Assembly (NCBI RefSeq): GCF_030553305.1
Contig: NZ_JARRAH010000001.1
Location: 2,170,001 to 2,234,000 of the forward strand
Source of the DNA: Halomarina ordinaria
GTDB taxonomy: Archaea > Halobacteriota > Halobacteria > Halobacteriales > Haloarculaceae
Direction: 5' to 3'
Length of the DNA: 64,000 nucleotides
Shown in pieces: positions 52,787-61,664 of the stretch. A model generated the notes under the pieces. The model made no database searches. It had not been told where the DNA came from and was given only the letters and a program-made list of their open reading frames with translations. Made by a program: the position numbers and the translations under genes. Within the stretch, counting starts at the first letter, position 1. Each line of letters opens with the position of its first letter.

Positions 52787-54180
52787 GCGAAAACGGACGG
52801 ATGGACGTCAAGAACAAGATTTGGGACATTTGCGGTATTCTGCGCGACGATGGGATGCACATCGGGACCTACGTCGAGCAAGTAACAGTTCTACTCTTCC
52901 TGAAAATGATGGAGGAGAAGGAGACGTTTGGGGAAGAACCAATAGAAATCCCAGATGAGTGCAACTGGGAGACGCTAAAGCAGAAAGACGGAGAAGAGCT
53001 CCTGTCGCATTATAACACGACGGTACTGCCTCAACTCGGCGAGCAGGACGGAATTATCGGTGAAATTTTCGCACGGGTGAATAGTCAATTCAGAACTCCT
53101 GTGAATCTCCGGCGAGCTGTACGCGAGATAGACGAGATAAATTGGTCTGAGATTGATACTGACGTGAAGGGAGCAGCTTACGAATCCCTTCTTGAGAAGT
53201 ACGCCGAAGAGGCAAAAGGTGCAGGTCAGTATTTCACTCCGAGGGCAGCTATCAAAGCTGTCGTAGAAGCTGTTGACCCAGACAACGACGACAAAATCCA
53301 CGACCCCGCTGCGGGGACTGGTGGTTTCTTAATCCACGCGTTTGAGCATATCTTGGATAAAACGAACGAGGGTTTAGACCTCTCTCGCGAAGAGCGTCAA
53401 GCACTGATGACAGAGAATCTCTCTGGAAGAGAACTTGTGCCGGAAACTCGCCGACTCGGTCTTATGAACCTCGCTCTCCACGACCTGCAGCCCGAAAATT
53501 TCGAAGTCGGTGACTCGCTAGCTGCTGGTCCCCATACTGAGGAAAGATATGACGTCATTCTCACCAACCCACCCTATGGGGGGAACCAGCAGAAAGAACC
53601 TACTCGGGATGATTTTATGGTTGAGACGAAGAAACCTGAGCTCAATTTTCTTCAGCATTGTATGACACTTCTAAACGCTGGTGGAAAGTGTGGAATTGTC
53701 GTGCCTGACGGTGTGCTATTTCAAGGGGGACAAGCCGAGCGTGTGCGTGAAAACCTACTAAGAAATTTTGACCTACATACAATTCTTATCCTTCCGATTG
53801 GAGCATTTCATCCGTATACGAACGTCACGACAAACGTGGTATTCTTTGAGAATGGCGGGACCACGGAAGATGTTAGCTTCTATGACTTACGTACAAGCGT
53901 AGAGAAGATTAAAAAGAGTAATCCACTCACAAAGGACCACTTTGAGGACTTCCTGGATAATTTTGGTTTAGAAAAAGACGATGGAAGGTATTTCGAGATC
54001 TCTTTAGAAGAGGTAGAACGTAATGACTACTCGCTCAATTATAAGAAATACAGGGATTTCGAGGATGACGGAGATGAGACACCGCCTCCAGAGGAACTCA
54101 TTACAGAACTACTTTCGCTTCAAGAAACAATCAAAGACAATTCTGAATCAATACTAGCAGAATTAGAGGAGGATGAGTAG
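52783..54180 (+). CDS. hsdM: Type I DNA methyltransferase, HsdM subunit
   Basis: This 465-residue N6-adenine methyltransferase has DPAAGTGGFLIHAF (near residue 174, AdoMet motif I, with GTGGF), AGQYFTPR (near residue 145) and ILTNPPYGG (near residue 258, the NPPY catalytic motif IV). The N-terminal helical domain precedes. It overlaps hsdR and abuts hsdS directly. Confidence 0.95.
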   Translation: MSENGRMDVKNKIWDICGILRDDGMHIGTYVEQVTVLLFLKMMEEKETFGEEPIEIPDECNWETLKQKDGEELLSHYNTTVLPQLGEQDGIIGEIFARVNSQFRTPVNLRRAVREIDEINWSEIDTDVKGAAYESLLEKYAEEAKGAGQYFTPRAAIKAVVEAVDPDNDDKIHDPAAGTGGFLIHAFEHILDKTNEGLDLSREERQALMTENLSGRELVPETRRLGLMNLALHDLQPENFEVGDSLAAGPHTEERYDVILTNPPYGGNQQKEPTRDDFMVETKKPELNFLQHCMTLLNAGGKCGIVVPDGVLFQGGQAERVRENLLRNFDLHTILILPIGAFHPYTNVTTNVVFFENGGTTEDVSFYDLRTSVEKIKKSNPLTKDHFEDFLDNFGLEKDDGRYFEISLEEVERNDYSLNYKKYRDFEDDGDETPPPEELITELLSLQETIKDNSESILAELEEDE

Positions 54181-55368
54181 ATGAATTGGGAGCAAGTACC
54201 AGACCACTGGGAGAGCAAAAAGCTGAGCGAAATTGGAGAAATCTATTCCGGAGGAACTCCTGACCGCGACAATCCGAATTACTTCGGAGGAGATATTCCG
54301 TGGCTGAGACTGAAAGATGCGAAGCAATTCTATGTCTCTACCTCAGACGAAAAGATAACACAAGAAGGTTTAGAAAATAGTAGCGCCCAGTTGCTCCCTG
54401 AAGGTTCAGTGATAGTTTCAACAAGGGCGACGATTGGCGAAGTCACTATTGCGAAAAGGCAAGTGACCACTAATCAAGGTTTCAAGGCGGTGTATCCACA
54501 GAAAGCAGACTCCGAATTTGTTGCTTACTTCCTATCCTCAATAACAGATGAGTTAGAGAACTTAGGTAGGACTACTACCTATCCTGAGGTAAACAAAACT
54601 CAATTCAGTAATATTGAGATACCACTTCCATCAATTTCTGAACAACGCGCTATCGTTAAGAAGCTGAATTCAATCTTCGAAAAGCTAAATGAGTCGAACG
54701 AGACACAGTCACACGCGGAAGACATCGCAAGGAAAGTCCTGAATTCTGCAATCAAACGTCTCATAGATAGTGCATACAAGTCGTCTGAACAAGTTAAGGT
54801 AGAAGACGTTTGTGACAAAATCAAGAATGGGGGGACACCAAAGAGGTCAAACGAAAGCTATTGGGGGGGTAATATCCCGTGGCTGAAGTCGGGCGAGTTA
54901 AAAAATTCTATTTTATATGATTCTGAGGAATATATGACAGAGAAAGGCCTGTCAGAGAGCAGCGCTAAGATGTTCTCACCAGATACTGTATTGGTCGCAA
55001 TGTATGGAGCGACGCGTGGAGAAACTGGCTTCATCAAAAAGGAGATGTCTACTAATCAGGCTGTATGTGGCTTATCTGCTGATGAGAGCTTGTGTGAACC
55101 CAAGTATCTCTGGTATTGCCTACGAACTCTACAGAGCAAATTAGCTTCACAAGGTCGAGGAGGTGGACAGGACAATATAAATCAGACAACAATTCGGAAT
55201 ACGATAATCCCACTCCCATCTATTCAAAGGCAACGTAAAATAATTGAACGTATTGAATTAGTTGAAGAGCGAGCAAATGAAATACGTGATGCCTCAAACC
55301 GTATTGGAGAGATATTGGATATCCTTCCAAAAGCAGTATTTAACAAGGCATTCAGTGGGAACTTGTAG
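54181..55368 (+). CDS. hsdS: Type I specificity subunit, HsdS
   Basis: This 395-residue protein has two target-recognition domains: first WLRLKDAKQFYVS and IYSGGTPDRDNPNYFGGDIP (residue 20-50), then IKNGGTPKRSNESYWGGNIP and VDWLKSGELK-type sequence (near residue 215-240). Conserved helices separate and end them (LNSIFEKLNESNETQSHAED and RIELVEERANEIRDASNRIG), so it is an uninterrupted two-half HsdS. It abuts hsdM. The recognition sequence cannot be read from it. Confidence 0.93.
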   Translation: MNWEQVPDHWESKKLSEIGEIYSGGTPDRDNPNYFGGDIPWLRLKDAKQFYVSTSDEKITQEGLENSSAQLLPEGSVIVSTRATIGEVTIAKRQVTTNQGFKAVYPQKADSEFVAYFLSSITDELENLGRTTTYPEVNKTQFSNIEIPLPSISEQRAIVKKLNSIFEKLNESNETQSHAEDIARKVLNSAIKRLIDSAYKSSEQVKVEDVCDKIKNGGTPKRSNESYWGGNIPWLKSGELKNSILYDSEEYMTEKGLSESSAKMFSPDTVLVAMYGATRGETGFIKKEMSTNQAVCGLSADESLCEPKYLWYCLRTLQSKLASQGRGGGQDNINQTTIRNTIIPLPSIQRQRKIIERIELVEERANEIRDASNRIGEILDILPKAVFNKAFSGNL

Positions 55369-55597
55369 ACATTGAAAATGTCCCAGATAGTCAGGCGCAA
55401 ACCGCATTAGGAGATTTTTGCCGCACACAGAATTTATACTAAACGAACTGTGTCAGCGCTCATATTCAGCCTCAAAACTCACGTTGTGCGTTACTGTCTG
55501 CAACCTATCATTCTTCGATAAATGAGCGAAATGAAGGGTCGGGAAAAGTTCTGCCTTGGCACTCATAGTCCGCGCTCAAATTGAAAACAAGCAGAAC
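55369..55597. other. Boundary spacer between restriction operon and integrase, no gene seen
   Basis: The 229 bases lie between convergent hsdS and integrase genes. AT-rich at first, then more even near the integrase. No tRNA fragment, att-type repeat or ORF was identified; an attachment site here would be expected but cannot be fixed without the other end of the element. Confidence 0.4.
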
Positions 55598-56716
55598 TCA
55601 GATACCGAATTTAAATATCTGCTCCCGGTAGAGAGGTTCGATATCTTCGTAGTACGTATGAATGTAGTCGTCAATCGCTCCTCGGTCATCAAGCGAGCTA
55701 TTCTGAGTCGTATCCCCCCGCATGTACTTTATCAGCTCTCGGTTGAGGTCTCGTTCCACCCGCCAATACGTCGTGAAGCGATGACGGCCGAAGTGACTAG
55801 TCACTCCACGGTGCTCTTCGGTTTCTGCATACTCTGGTCTGAAGGTTCGTATCCAGCAGCTGTTGAGATACTCCTGGTCGAGTTGACTGTGGCTCGTCTT
55901 CGAGAGGAAGATCCACCCTTCCTCAGTGTCGGGCCGGATGAGCAAGTAGCGTAGAAGCGCGTGCCGCGCTTCGTCGTCAAGGGGGAGGACACGCGGGCAT
56001 CGCGATTTGTTACCCTGGCGCTCATCGCGCGAGGGAATATAGACAGCATTAGGACGGCTATCGAGTGCTGGATGCGACCCCAACTCGCGGTAGTGCTGTT
56101 GGAGATCTGCATTCTGTATACTGATGTCACGAATCGTGATATTACATAGTTCGGACGCCCGTAGCCCAAGTTTGAACTGGAGGACAATGGCCGCACGGTC
56201 GCGGACGTTCGTGACTCCGTGCAGAATCTCACCGAGTGTCTCGATGGGAATACGAGGCGGCTCCTTGAGCGGTGGGCGGCTCAAATCCACCTTCGAAAGG
56301 ACGAGCGTGAACGGGTTGTAGTCCTGGGGGTGAGGAAACGCTGGCGCGTCTTGCCAGTACTCATAGGCCTTGTTCAAACGACGGAGCTTCGTCCGTACTG
56401 TATCTGGCTGATTGCCGCAATCGTCTCGACAGTACTGAAGGAAACCCACGACGTGCTTGTCGTTCGGACAGGCTGGATGACGACCCTCCCGGGCCATATA
56501 CCCGCTCCACTGCTCGAAAACCCAATCATAGGCTTTGTGCGTGCTAGGCGCGAGCCCCTTACTGTCGAGGACATCCGAAACGAAGAGGTCGAATGGGTCG
56601 ACCGCCATCCCTTCGAACGTCGTAGCATACGCAGCTAACGGGTCGAGGTCTCGACCGAACGCCGCAGCCACTTCTGCCCGTTGTGCATCGACGTCCGGGT
56701 GAACGACATCAGTCAT
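55598..56716 (-). CDS. Tyrosine recombinase (integrase)
   Basis: This 372-residue phage-type integrase has an N-terminal core-binding domain (STHKAYDWVFEQWSGYMARE, near residue 60) and a C-terminal catalytic domain. LGLRASELCNI (near residue 185) holds the first catalytic Arg; SHFGRHRFTTYWRVE (near residue 310) holds the HxxR motif; the nucleophile Tyr is among YEDIEPLY near the C-terminus. The ATG at 56716 overlaps the previous gene stop by 8 nt, so four genes form one operon. It is the best marker that the rest of the window is an integrated element. Confidence 0.93.
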   Translation of the reverse strand: MTDVVHPDVDAQRAEVAAAFGRDLDPLAAYATTFEGMAVDPFDLFVSDVLDSKGLAPSTHKAYDWVFEQWSGYMAREGRHPACPNDKHVVGFLQYCRDDCGNQPDTVRTKLRRLNKAYEYWQDAPAFPHPQDYNPFTLVLSKVDLSRPPLKEPPRIPIETLGEILHGVTNVRDRAAIVLQFKLGLRASELCNITIRDISIQNADLQQHYRELGSHPALDSRPNAVYIPSRDERQGNKSRCPRVLPLDDEARHALLRYLLIRPDTEEGWIFLSKTSHSQLDQEYLNSCWIRTFRPEYAETEEHRGVTSHFGRHRFTTYWRVERDLNRELIKYMRGDTTQNSSLDDRGAIDDYIHTYYEDIEPLYREQIFKFGI

Positions 56717-57191
56717 ATTTCCTCGCCTCCGCTTTTCCGGAGAGTTTCGCATCCCAAATCCGACGAGATGCGTCGCATTCGACGACGGCCATGAGTGGTG
56801 GATGGTAAACGTGCGGGTAGTCTGTGTGCGACTGGAGCCACGAGTAGAAGTGTTCGACTCGTACCCAGTACTCTCTGTAGACGGTCTTGGCGCTCCGTCC
56901 CTCCAGGAGGTCCTCGCACCACGTATTCACGTCCGCTGGAGTAGCGAGTGCATGGTGACGGTCGCGGGCAGCCATATGTGCTTTCCACGACCGCTCTGCT
57001 TTCGATAGAGACGCCCGATAGTGCTTGGAATCGAACGACTCCGGGCGACTCGCTACAAACCCTGCCCAAATATCCTGACCGTCATACACGGTCGCGTAAT
57101 TACTGAGTCGATACCGGGCGGGGACATCGGAGAGTCGCTTGAAAACCCCCATCCGTCGAACCGGGTCGGCAGATTTGGGTGTGACGCTCAT
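56709..57191 (-). CDS. Integrase-like core-binding (SAM-like) domain protein
   Basis: This 160-residue protein has only the N-terminal part of a tyrosine recombinase: ALATPADVNTWCEDLLEGRS and VYREYWVRVEHFYSWLQSHT (near residue 100), a core-binding domain, but no catalytic domain. It overlaps both the gene before (3 nt) and the integrase after (8 nt). It may bind att sites with the integrase or be the first half of a split recombinase. Confidence 0.72.
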   Translation of the reverse strand: MSVTPKSADPVRRMGVFKRLSDVPARYRLSNYATVYDGQDIWAGFVASRPESFDSKHYRASLSKAERSWKAHMAARDRHHALATPADVNTWCEDLLEGRSAKTVYREYWVRVEHFYSWLQSHTDYPHVYHPPLMAVVECDASRRIWDAKLSGKAEARKYD

Positions 57192-57652
57192 AGGCCACCC
57201 TCTGGAGAATCGATATCGAGCGAGCGATACGTCCCATCAGCGGTACGAACCTGAAGTACCTCTCCTTCGAGGTCATCCAAGTGCCGACTCACCCGACTAG
57301 GGGCAGTATCGATGACCTGTTGGACGATCTCTTCATAGGATACACCAGGATTCTGCTCGACATATCGGCGAATCGTCCGCCGTTCACCGCCGTGGACTTG
57401 GTCCTCCAGGCGTTGGATACGCTTGCGGGCGTGGTCAAGTTCGGCCTTGAGGTCGTTCCGCTGCTCGCGCAACTCATGAGCGGGTTCATCAGGCGTTACC
57501 GCTACCTCGAATTTCTTTAGCCCAGCCTCGATCATCGCCTGCATGAACTCCGAGACACTCATCTCGTAGTCGGCAGCGTGTGCCTTCCACCGGGCGTATT
57601 GGGTCTTCGTCGGGTAGGCCATCGCCGGTTGTGTATCGCTGCTATGGCTCAT
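57188..57652 (-). CDS. Coiled-coil winged-helix DNA-binding protein
   Basis: This 154-residue protein has an N-terminal ribbon-helix-like segment (TKTQYARWKAHAADYEMSVS), a coiled coil (ELREQRNDLKAELDHARKRI, near residue 65) and a winged-helix-like C-terminus (PGVSYEEIVQQVIDTAPSRV, near residue 110). It likely regulates the integrase operon. The ATG at 57652 is used; an inner ATG at 57622 also fits. It overlaps both neighbours. Confidence 0.62.
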   Translation of the reverse strand: MSHSSDTQPAMAYPTKTQYARWKAHAADYEMSVSEFMQAMIEAGLKKFEVAVTPDEPAHELREQRNDLKAELDHARKRIQRLEDQVHGGERRTIRRYVEQNPGVSYEEIVQQVIDTAPSRVSRHLDDLEGEVLQVRTADGTYRSLDIDSPEGGL

Positions 57653-57884
57653 CGGACTCACACACCTCCGTGATAGCAATATCGTATACTTCTGGGAAGA
57701 ACTCGCGCAGGAATTCGATGTCCTCGCCGAGGTGCTTTCGGATTCGAGTACGGACAATCGATTGGACCTTGTATCGGTAATTATCCGAAACATCAGCCTC
57801 GCCCGAGAGGATATCGCGCTCGCGAACTGTGAGGAGTGCCCGTCCTTCGTCGGTCATTAACAGGTCTGTTCGTTCGACGTGCAT
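57642..57884 (-). CDS. Small helical protein, first gene of the integrase operon
   Basis: This 80-residue protein reads MHVERTDLLMTDEGRALLTV at the start and ends in SDEP. Its pattern (RDILSGEADVSDNYRYKVQS, IVRTRIRKHL) suggests a small helical regulatory or DNA-associated protein of haloarchaeal plasmids. No family name is certain. The start ATG is 57884; the stop overlaps the next start by 11 nt. Confidence 0.6.
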   Translation of the reverse strand: MHVERTDLLMTDEGRALLTVRERDILSGEADVSDNYRYKVQSIVRTRIRKHLGEDIEFLREFFPEVYDIAITEVCESDEP

Positions 57885-58082
57885 AGGGATTACCCTATAG
57901 CGTAATAGCACGCCGAACACGATAAGACTTACTCTATTCAGTATACACTGTATGAAGTACATACTGCATGAAGTAATAGCTAAGCGCTCAGAGTCCGTAG
58001 TAGTAGTTAGCGACGCCGGCTCAATTGGTTCGTGAGCGACCTGGAGAGACGATCGAGCGGGCGTTGCTGAGGGGATCAAATA
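57885..58082. promoter_or_regulatory. Divergent control region of the integrated element
   Basis: The 198-base gap contains two tandem 13-base repeats, ACTGTATGAAGTA (57947-57959) and ACTGCATGAAGTA (57963-57975), spaced 16 bases apart and differing at one position. ATTAC...GTAAT (57890-57907) is a short inverted repeat just before the leftward ATG. TATA-like runs face both ways. This may be the switch region controlling integrase versus other genes. Confidence 0.55.
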
Positions 58083-58310
58083 ATGTCAAGCACAGAACAA
58101 TCGCAAAGAGGCCTTCGAGGGGGCGACTACACTGAAATAAACATCGCCGAGAAGGACAGTGGACCAAACTACACATACCACGTAGAACCAGCGGCCCAGG
58201 GAGGTGCTCGATACGCACGATGTATGGGGTGCGGACGCGAACTCATCACCTCGTTTGGAGTAGACCAGCTCGTTCACGCTGACGACTGTCCAGTTCGCTC
58301 CAACTGCTGA
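58083..58310 (+). CDS. Small Cys-rich protein, possible zinc ribbon
   Basis: This 75-residue protein has CMGC (near residue 47) and CPVRSNC (at the C-terminus), with a His-Ala-Asp-Asp between, so it may bind one zinc. Such small zinc proteins are frequent in haloarchaeal viruses and plasmids. It is divergent from the integrase operon. Family unknown. Confidence 0.6.
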   Translation: MSSTEQSQRGLRGGDYTEINIAEKDSGPNYTYHVEPAAQGGARYARCMGCGRELITSFGVDQLVHADDCPVRSNC

Positions 58311-58445
58311 GGGATTGGCTTTTAATGACAGAAAAACGAAAGACGCCTATAGGGTTTCAGAAATTGTAGAAAAATATCTCGGAGGAGTACGGGGGTAGTG
58401 CAGGATAGCATAGAATCCAGTTGCCCCCGCAGGGGTAGAGACGAG
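58311..58445. other. Spacer, no gene seen
   Basis: 135 bases between the Cys-rich gene and the terminase-like gene. No ORF or RNA is supported. Confidence 0.35.
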
Positions 58446-59051
58446 CTATGACTCACAGAATCCATTGGCCCAGAGCGGGAGTGGTGCAAAGAGATTGAGT
58501 TGCTCTCCCAGTCGGAGTAGCTGCCTATCAAGCGCCATATCACGATCTAAAACGGGATTGATAACGGACCGGGACCGAGATACTGCGAGCTGGTCACTCG
58601 CCAATTCAATGGTCTGTTCGTCAGCAATGCTAAGACCACGGGCCTCTGCGTGGTCGGTGAGATCAGCACGAGCGAGCGCTTGTTGATAGAATATAACAGC
58701 ATAGCGGCGAGCTAGCCGCGAACGGTCAGCATCATCGAGCGTAGGAGCTGTAATCTGCGACCGGCGATATACGGCTGTACTAAGCTCATCAACCCACGCT
58801 TGTGCAGTCCCAGACAGGCGTTCATCCAAGAGTACCGGGTCACAGAACCCTCCATGAATTAGCGCGTTCGTATTCAACGGCGGAGCGCCACCTCCACGAT
58901 TACCGGCCGCGTTTTGATTCCCGATGGGCGCCCCATGTCCCGGCGGTGCGCCATCAGGAGTATGCATAAAACACGTTTCGCCAGTTCGGTGAGGGGCGAG
59001 TCGACGACGGCAGGGACCAGAGGGGGTGGACGAACCACATCGAGGGGACAT
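58446..59051 (-). CDS. Terminase-small-subunit-like / phage-type protein
   Basis: This 201-residue protein has a Cys-His N-terminus (RCGSSTPSGPCRRRLAPHR, then ETCFMHTPDG), a glycine-rich stretch HGAPIGNQNAAGNRGG (near residue 43) and long helices (SQITAPTLDDADRSRLARRY). The HGAPxGNxNA pattern is widespread in phage terminase small subunits and related DNA-binding proteins. No large terminase is in the window, so packaging is not proven. The start ATG is 59051, with a TATA-like GATATTCATATC about 35 nt upstream. Confidence 0.55.
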   Translation of the reverse strand: MSPRCGSSTPSGPCRRRLAPHRTGETCFMHTPDGAPPGHGAPIGNQNAAGNRGGGAPPLNTNALIHGGFCDPVLLDERLSGTAQAWVDELSTAVYRRSQITAPTLDDADRSRLARRYAVIFYQQALARADLTDHAEARGLSIADEQTIELASDQLAVSRSRSVINPVLDRDMALDRQLLRLGEQLNLFAPLPLWANGFCES

Positions 59052-59493
59052 ACTCACGATGTGTATGTACTCGCTAGATATGAATATCACTCTTAGAATA
59101 TACTATCAAATCTATAAAAATGGGAAGTAACCTCCGGACTCTCTGACTTTGTGTTTGTTTCTGAGATTGCCGTGAGTGTACGTGGGAGAGGGAGTTCTAG
59201 GTATTTCACCAATGACGAGCACACCATTCGAACGTGCTCTACTCACGCGCATGAGTCGAGAAACAGAGGGGGTGGGAAAAATCGGACCCCCCTTGATTCT
59301 CCCTGTGAGGCTGTGAAGAAGAATCCCATCTCCTGGACGCGTCAGTCTAGACGAATCTCGAGGATGGAAGGACCCTTCAAAGATGTACTCTCACGCGCGT
59401 ATACAGTACTGCGACATTCCCTTATCACCCGCTCAAAATCGTATCCACTGACAGTACGATATATCCGAAGATTGAGCGCCAATCGTATGCGAA
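59052..59493. other. 442-base spacer, no gene seen
   Basis: The region lies between the primase gene stop and the terminase-like gene. AT-rich runs near 59085-59125 serve as the terminase-like gene's promoter. Short open frames have no family resemblance or promoter. There are many TATA-like runs (for example near 59395-59470) but no gene to assign. Confidence 0.4.
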
Positions 59494-61662
59494 TCACCCA
59501 CCGAGGAGGTCCAAGAGTACATCGTCGACCCATTCATCGGGTGGAGTTTCGCCAGCTGGGGAATCCGAAGTAGACCGGGTCTGTTCAAGAATTCGACGCG
59601 GACTCCGCTTTGTCGTTCCAGTTCCCCGTCGCTGGCGGTTATGGTCGATCGATACCTCGTCCAGCGCTTCGAGAGTGGCGTTGTATACCCAGGGAGCAGG
59701 GAGGTCCCAGTATGTTGCTCCATCTTCGCTCGTCTTCTCTATGAGGTCGTCCCGGGAACAGGTCCCGAACGTGACCGCAGCGTCACAGAGCGCCCAGAGG
59801 GGGGTGCGCTCGTAGATAGTCCCGTCTGGTTTCTTCGTCCCCCGCTCGGGGACATGTGCTGGAACGTCAAAGCCGAAGACTTCGCGTAGATACTGCACTC
59901 CACGTCGCCAATCGGCACCACTGGCTGCGCCTCCATGGTACGAGTCCCCTTCAACAGCGATGAGCGCCATCTTGGGCTTCCCGATGAGGGCATTACCGGC
60001 ACCGGTATCAATCGCGAATCCACCAGCAAGGTTCACGAACGTCGCCGAACCGTTGCTGTCCGGCCCCCACACAGGGTAGAAATGGCGCTTGTCAGATCCT
60101 CCCCCCTTGTTGTCGTTCCATGCCGTGACGATCGTTGCCTCTGCGACAGCCTCGGTATCGAGGTCATCGATTGCTTTCTCGACTTCATGGAAATAGGGAG
60201 TGACCGACCCCGGTATCCCGGACGGGGAATCGCCCGTCTCGTCGAAGACCCTCGGATCCGTTTGGCGACGGAGAGTGGCTTCCTCGGTTGCTTGTCGCTT
60301 CTCCGTGACCGCCTCTTCATGTGCGTTGACCCAGGCCTGTACGGTCCCCTGGACGGTCTCCCCTCTAACCGTGTACGCCTCGGGGAACAATAATGCAGCC
60401 AACCGACGCGCGGCGGCACGGAATTCCTCGCGATCTGCGGTGAACGTCGCCGCCCACCGCCGGGCGGCATCGATGTGTTCGGCGGTCACGTCCTGAAGTG
60501 GAAGTCGCGCGTACCGTGGAGAGGATGGGCTGAGAGGGTGGACGACGACGTCGTAGGTCGTGTGCACCGACAATGGCGGTTTGAACTGACGGTTTTTGTT
60601 GTTCACGGCGTCGAACTTCAGCATGTCTACGGCCGAGGGCGTCGACTCCAGGAAGCCGGCCTCTACTTCACCGAGCCACTGGTTGAAGCGGGTCACGAGA
60701 TCGTCTACGAACGCTCCGCGAGACTCCGGACGGACCGCGAGCGAGTCGAGAGCGTCGAAGAACGGGCGTGTCACTGCAGGAGGAAGCATGACATAGAAGC
60801 CACCTCCAGAGTCGAGACAGAAGATACAGCCACGCTCGTCTGTGAGGGTGGTAAACCGGTCGACCGTGAACTCAATCGCGGTCTCGACCGTCGAGCGGTC
60901 GAACGAGTCAGTAGTTACCGCTTGGTCGTCGTGGCGCGACGCCTTGACCTCGTCGTTGAGATCGACATCGACGAATAGCGACAGCGCTTCGATGTCGGCG
61001 TAGCCTGGAAGCGGGTTATTAGTCCCCCAGGTCTCAGAGGCCCCGTCGAACCACTCGGTCTGTTCCGTCTCATTGTTCCACCGACCGGGGGTCCAAGCGT
61101 CAAGGAGGAACGACGCCGAGGTGTACGTCGTAGTAGTGTAGTACGAGCGAGTCAACCGCTCGTTGTACTCCGGCCAGTCGACCGTCGCGCACATCGGCCG
61201 GCCGATGAATGTGGTATCCGAGGTCTGGAGTTCCGCCGGGAGAGCCTCATCAGATGTCTTCTTACGATACCAGTGACGGTGGTCGGGAACTGCCCCCGCG
61301 AGGAGCAATTCGCCCTTCGCCTCGTAGCTTCCGAGCTCTTCAAAGAGTTCACGCACACCAGAGCGAGCATAGTGAGCGGTGGGGGAGAGTGTCTCGTGTC
61401 CAGCGTCGCCGTTGAAGTGACAGCGAGTCGCCGCTGCTCCATCGTCCTCTCGAACGCGCCCACTCCCTGTACAATCGAATGGTACGGTCTCGGTGCTCGT
61501 TTTGTCGGCGATGACCGTCGCGACATGGACTCCAGCGGCGGGCGGAAGTAAGAATCGGCCGAGTATTTGCGGTATCGATGCGTCCGGATGTTCGGTGACG
61601 AACCGTCCGACAGCTGCCTCCTGGTCCGGGGATAAACCGAGGTGCGATTCAGAAGCGTCCAT
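59494..61662 (-). CDS. AEP-superfamily primase/replication protein
   Basis: This 722-residue protein has an archaeo-eukaryotic primase-type core: LSLFVDVDLND (near residue 229) is the hhDhD metal motif, CLDSGGGFYVMLPPA (near residue 283) the position of the SxH motif, with Tyr where His is expected, and SVHTTYDVVVHP (near residue 365) the third strand. The N-terminal part has a His-rich area (HRHWYRK) and the C-terminal part a possible helicase-associated or winged domain. It would start DNA replication of the element. The altered His is notable. It lies 2 nt after the helicase gene stop. Confidence 0.7.
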   Translation of the reverse strand: MDASESHLGLSPDQEAAVGRFVTEHPDASIPQILGRFLLPPAAGVHVATVIADKTSTETVPFDCTGSGRVREDDGAAATRCHFNGDAGHETLSPTAHYARSGVRELFEELGSYEAKGELLLAGAVPDHRHWYRKKTSDEALPAELQTSDTTFIGRPMCATVDWPEYNERLTRSYYTTTTYTSASFLLDAWTPGRWNNETEQTEWFDGASETWGTNNPLPGYADIEALSLFVDVDLNDEVKASRHDDQAVTTDSFDRSTVETAIEFTVDRFTTLTDERGCIFCLDSGGGFYVMLPPAVTRPFFDALDSLAVRPESRGAFVDDLVTRFNQWLGEVEAGFLESTPSAVDMLKFDAVNNKNRQFKPPLSVHTTYDVVVHPLSPSSPRYARLPLQDVTAEHIDAARRWAATFTADREEFRAAARRLAALLFPEAYTVRGETVQGTVQAWVNAHEEAVTEKRQATEEATLRRQTDPRVFDETGDSPSGIPGSVTPYFHEVEKAIDDLDTEAVAEATIVTAWNDNKGGGSDKRHFYPVWGPDSNGSATFVNLAGGFAIDTGAGNALIGKPKMALIAVEGDSYHGGAASGADWRRGVQYLREVFGFDVPAHVPERGTKKPDGTIYERTPLWALCDAAVTFGTCSRDDLIEKTSEDGATYWDLPAPWVYNATLEALDEVSIDHNRQRRGTGTTKRSPRRILEQTRSTSDSPAGETPPDEWVDDVLLDLLGG

Positions 61663-61664
61663 TC

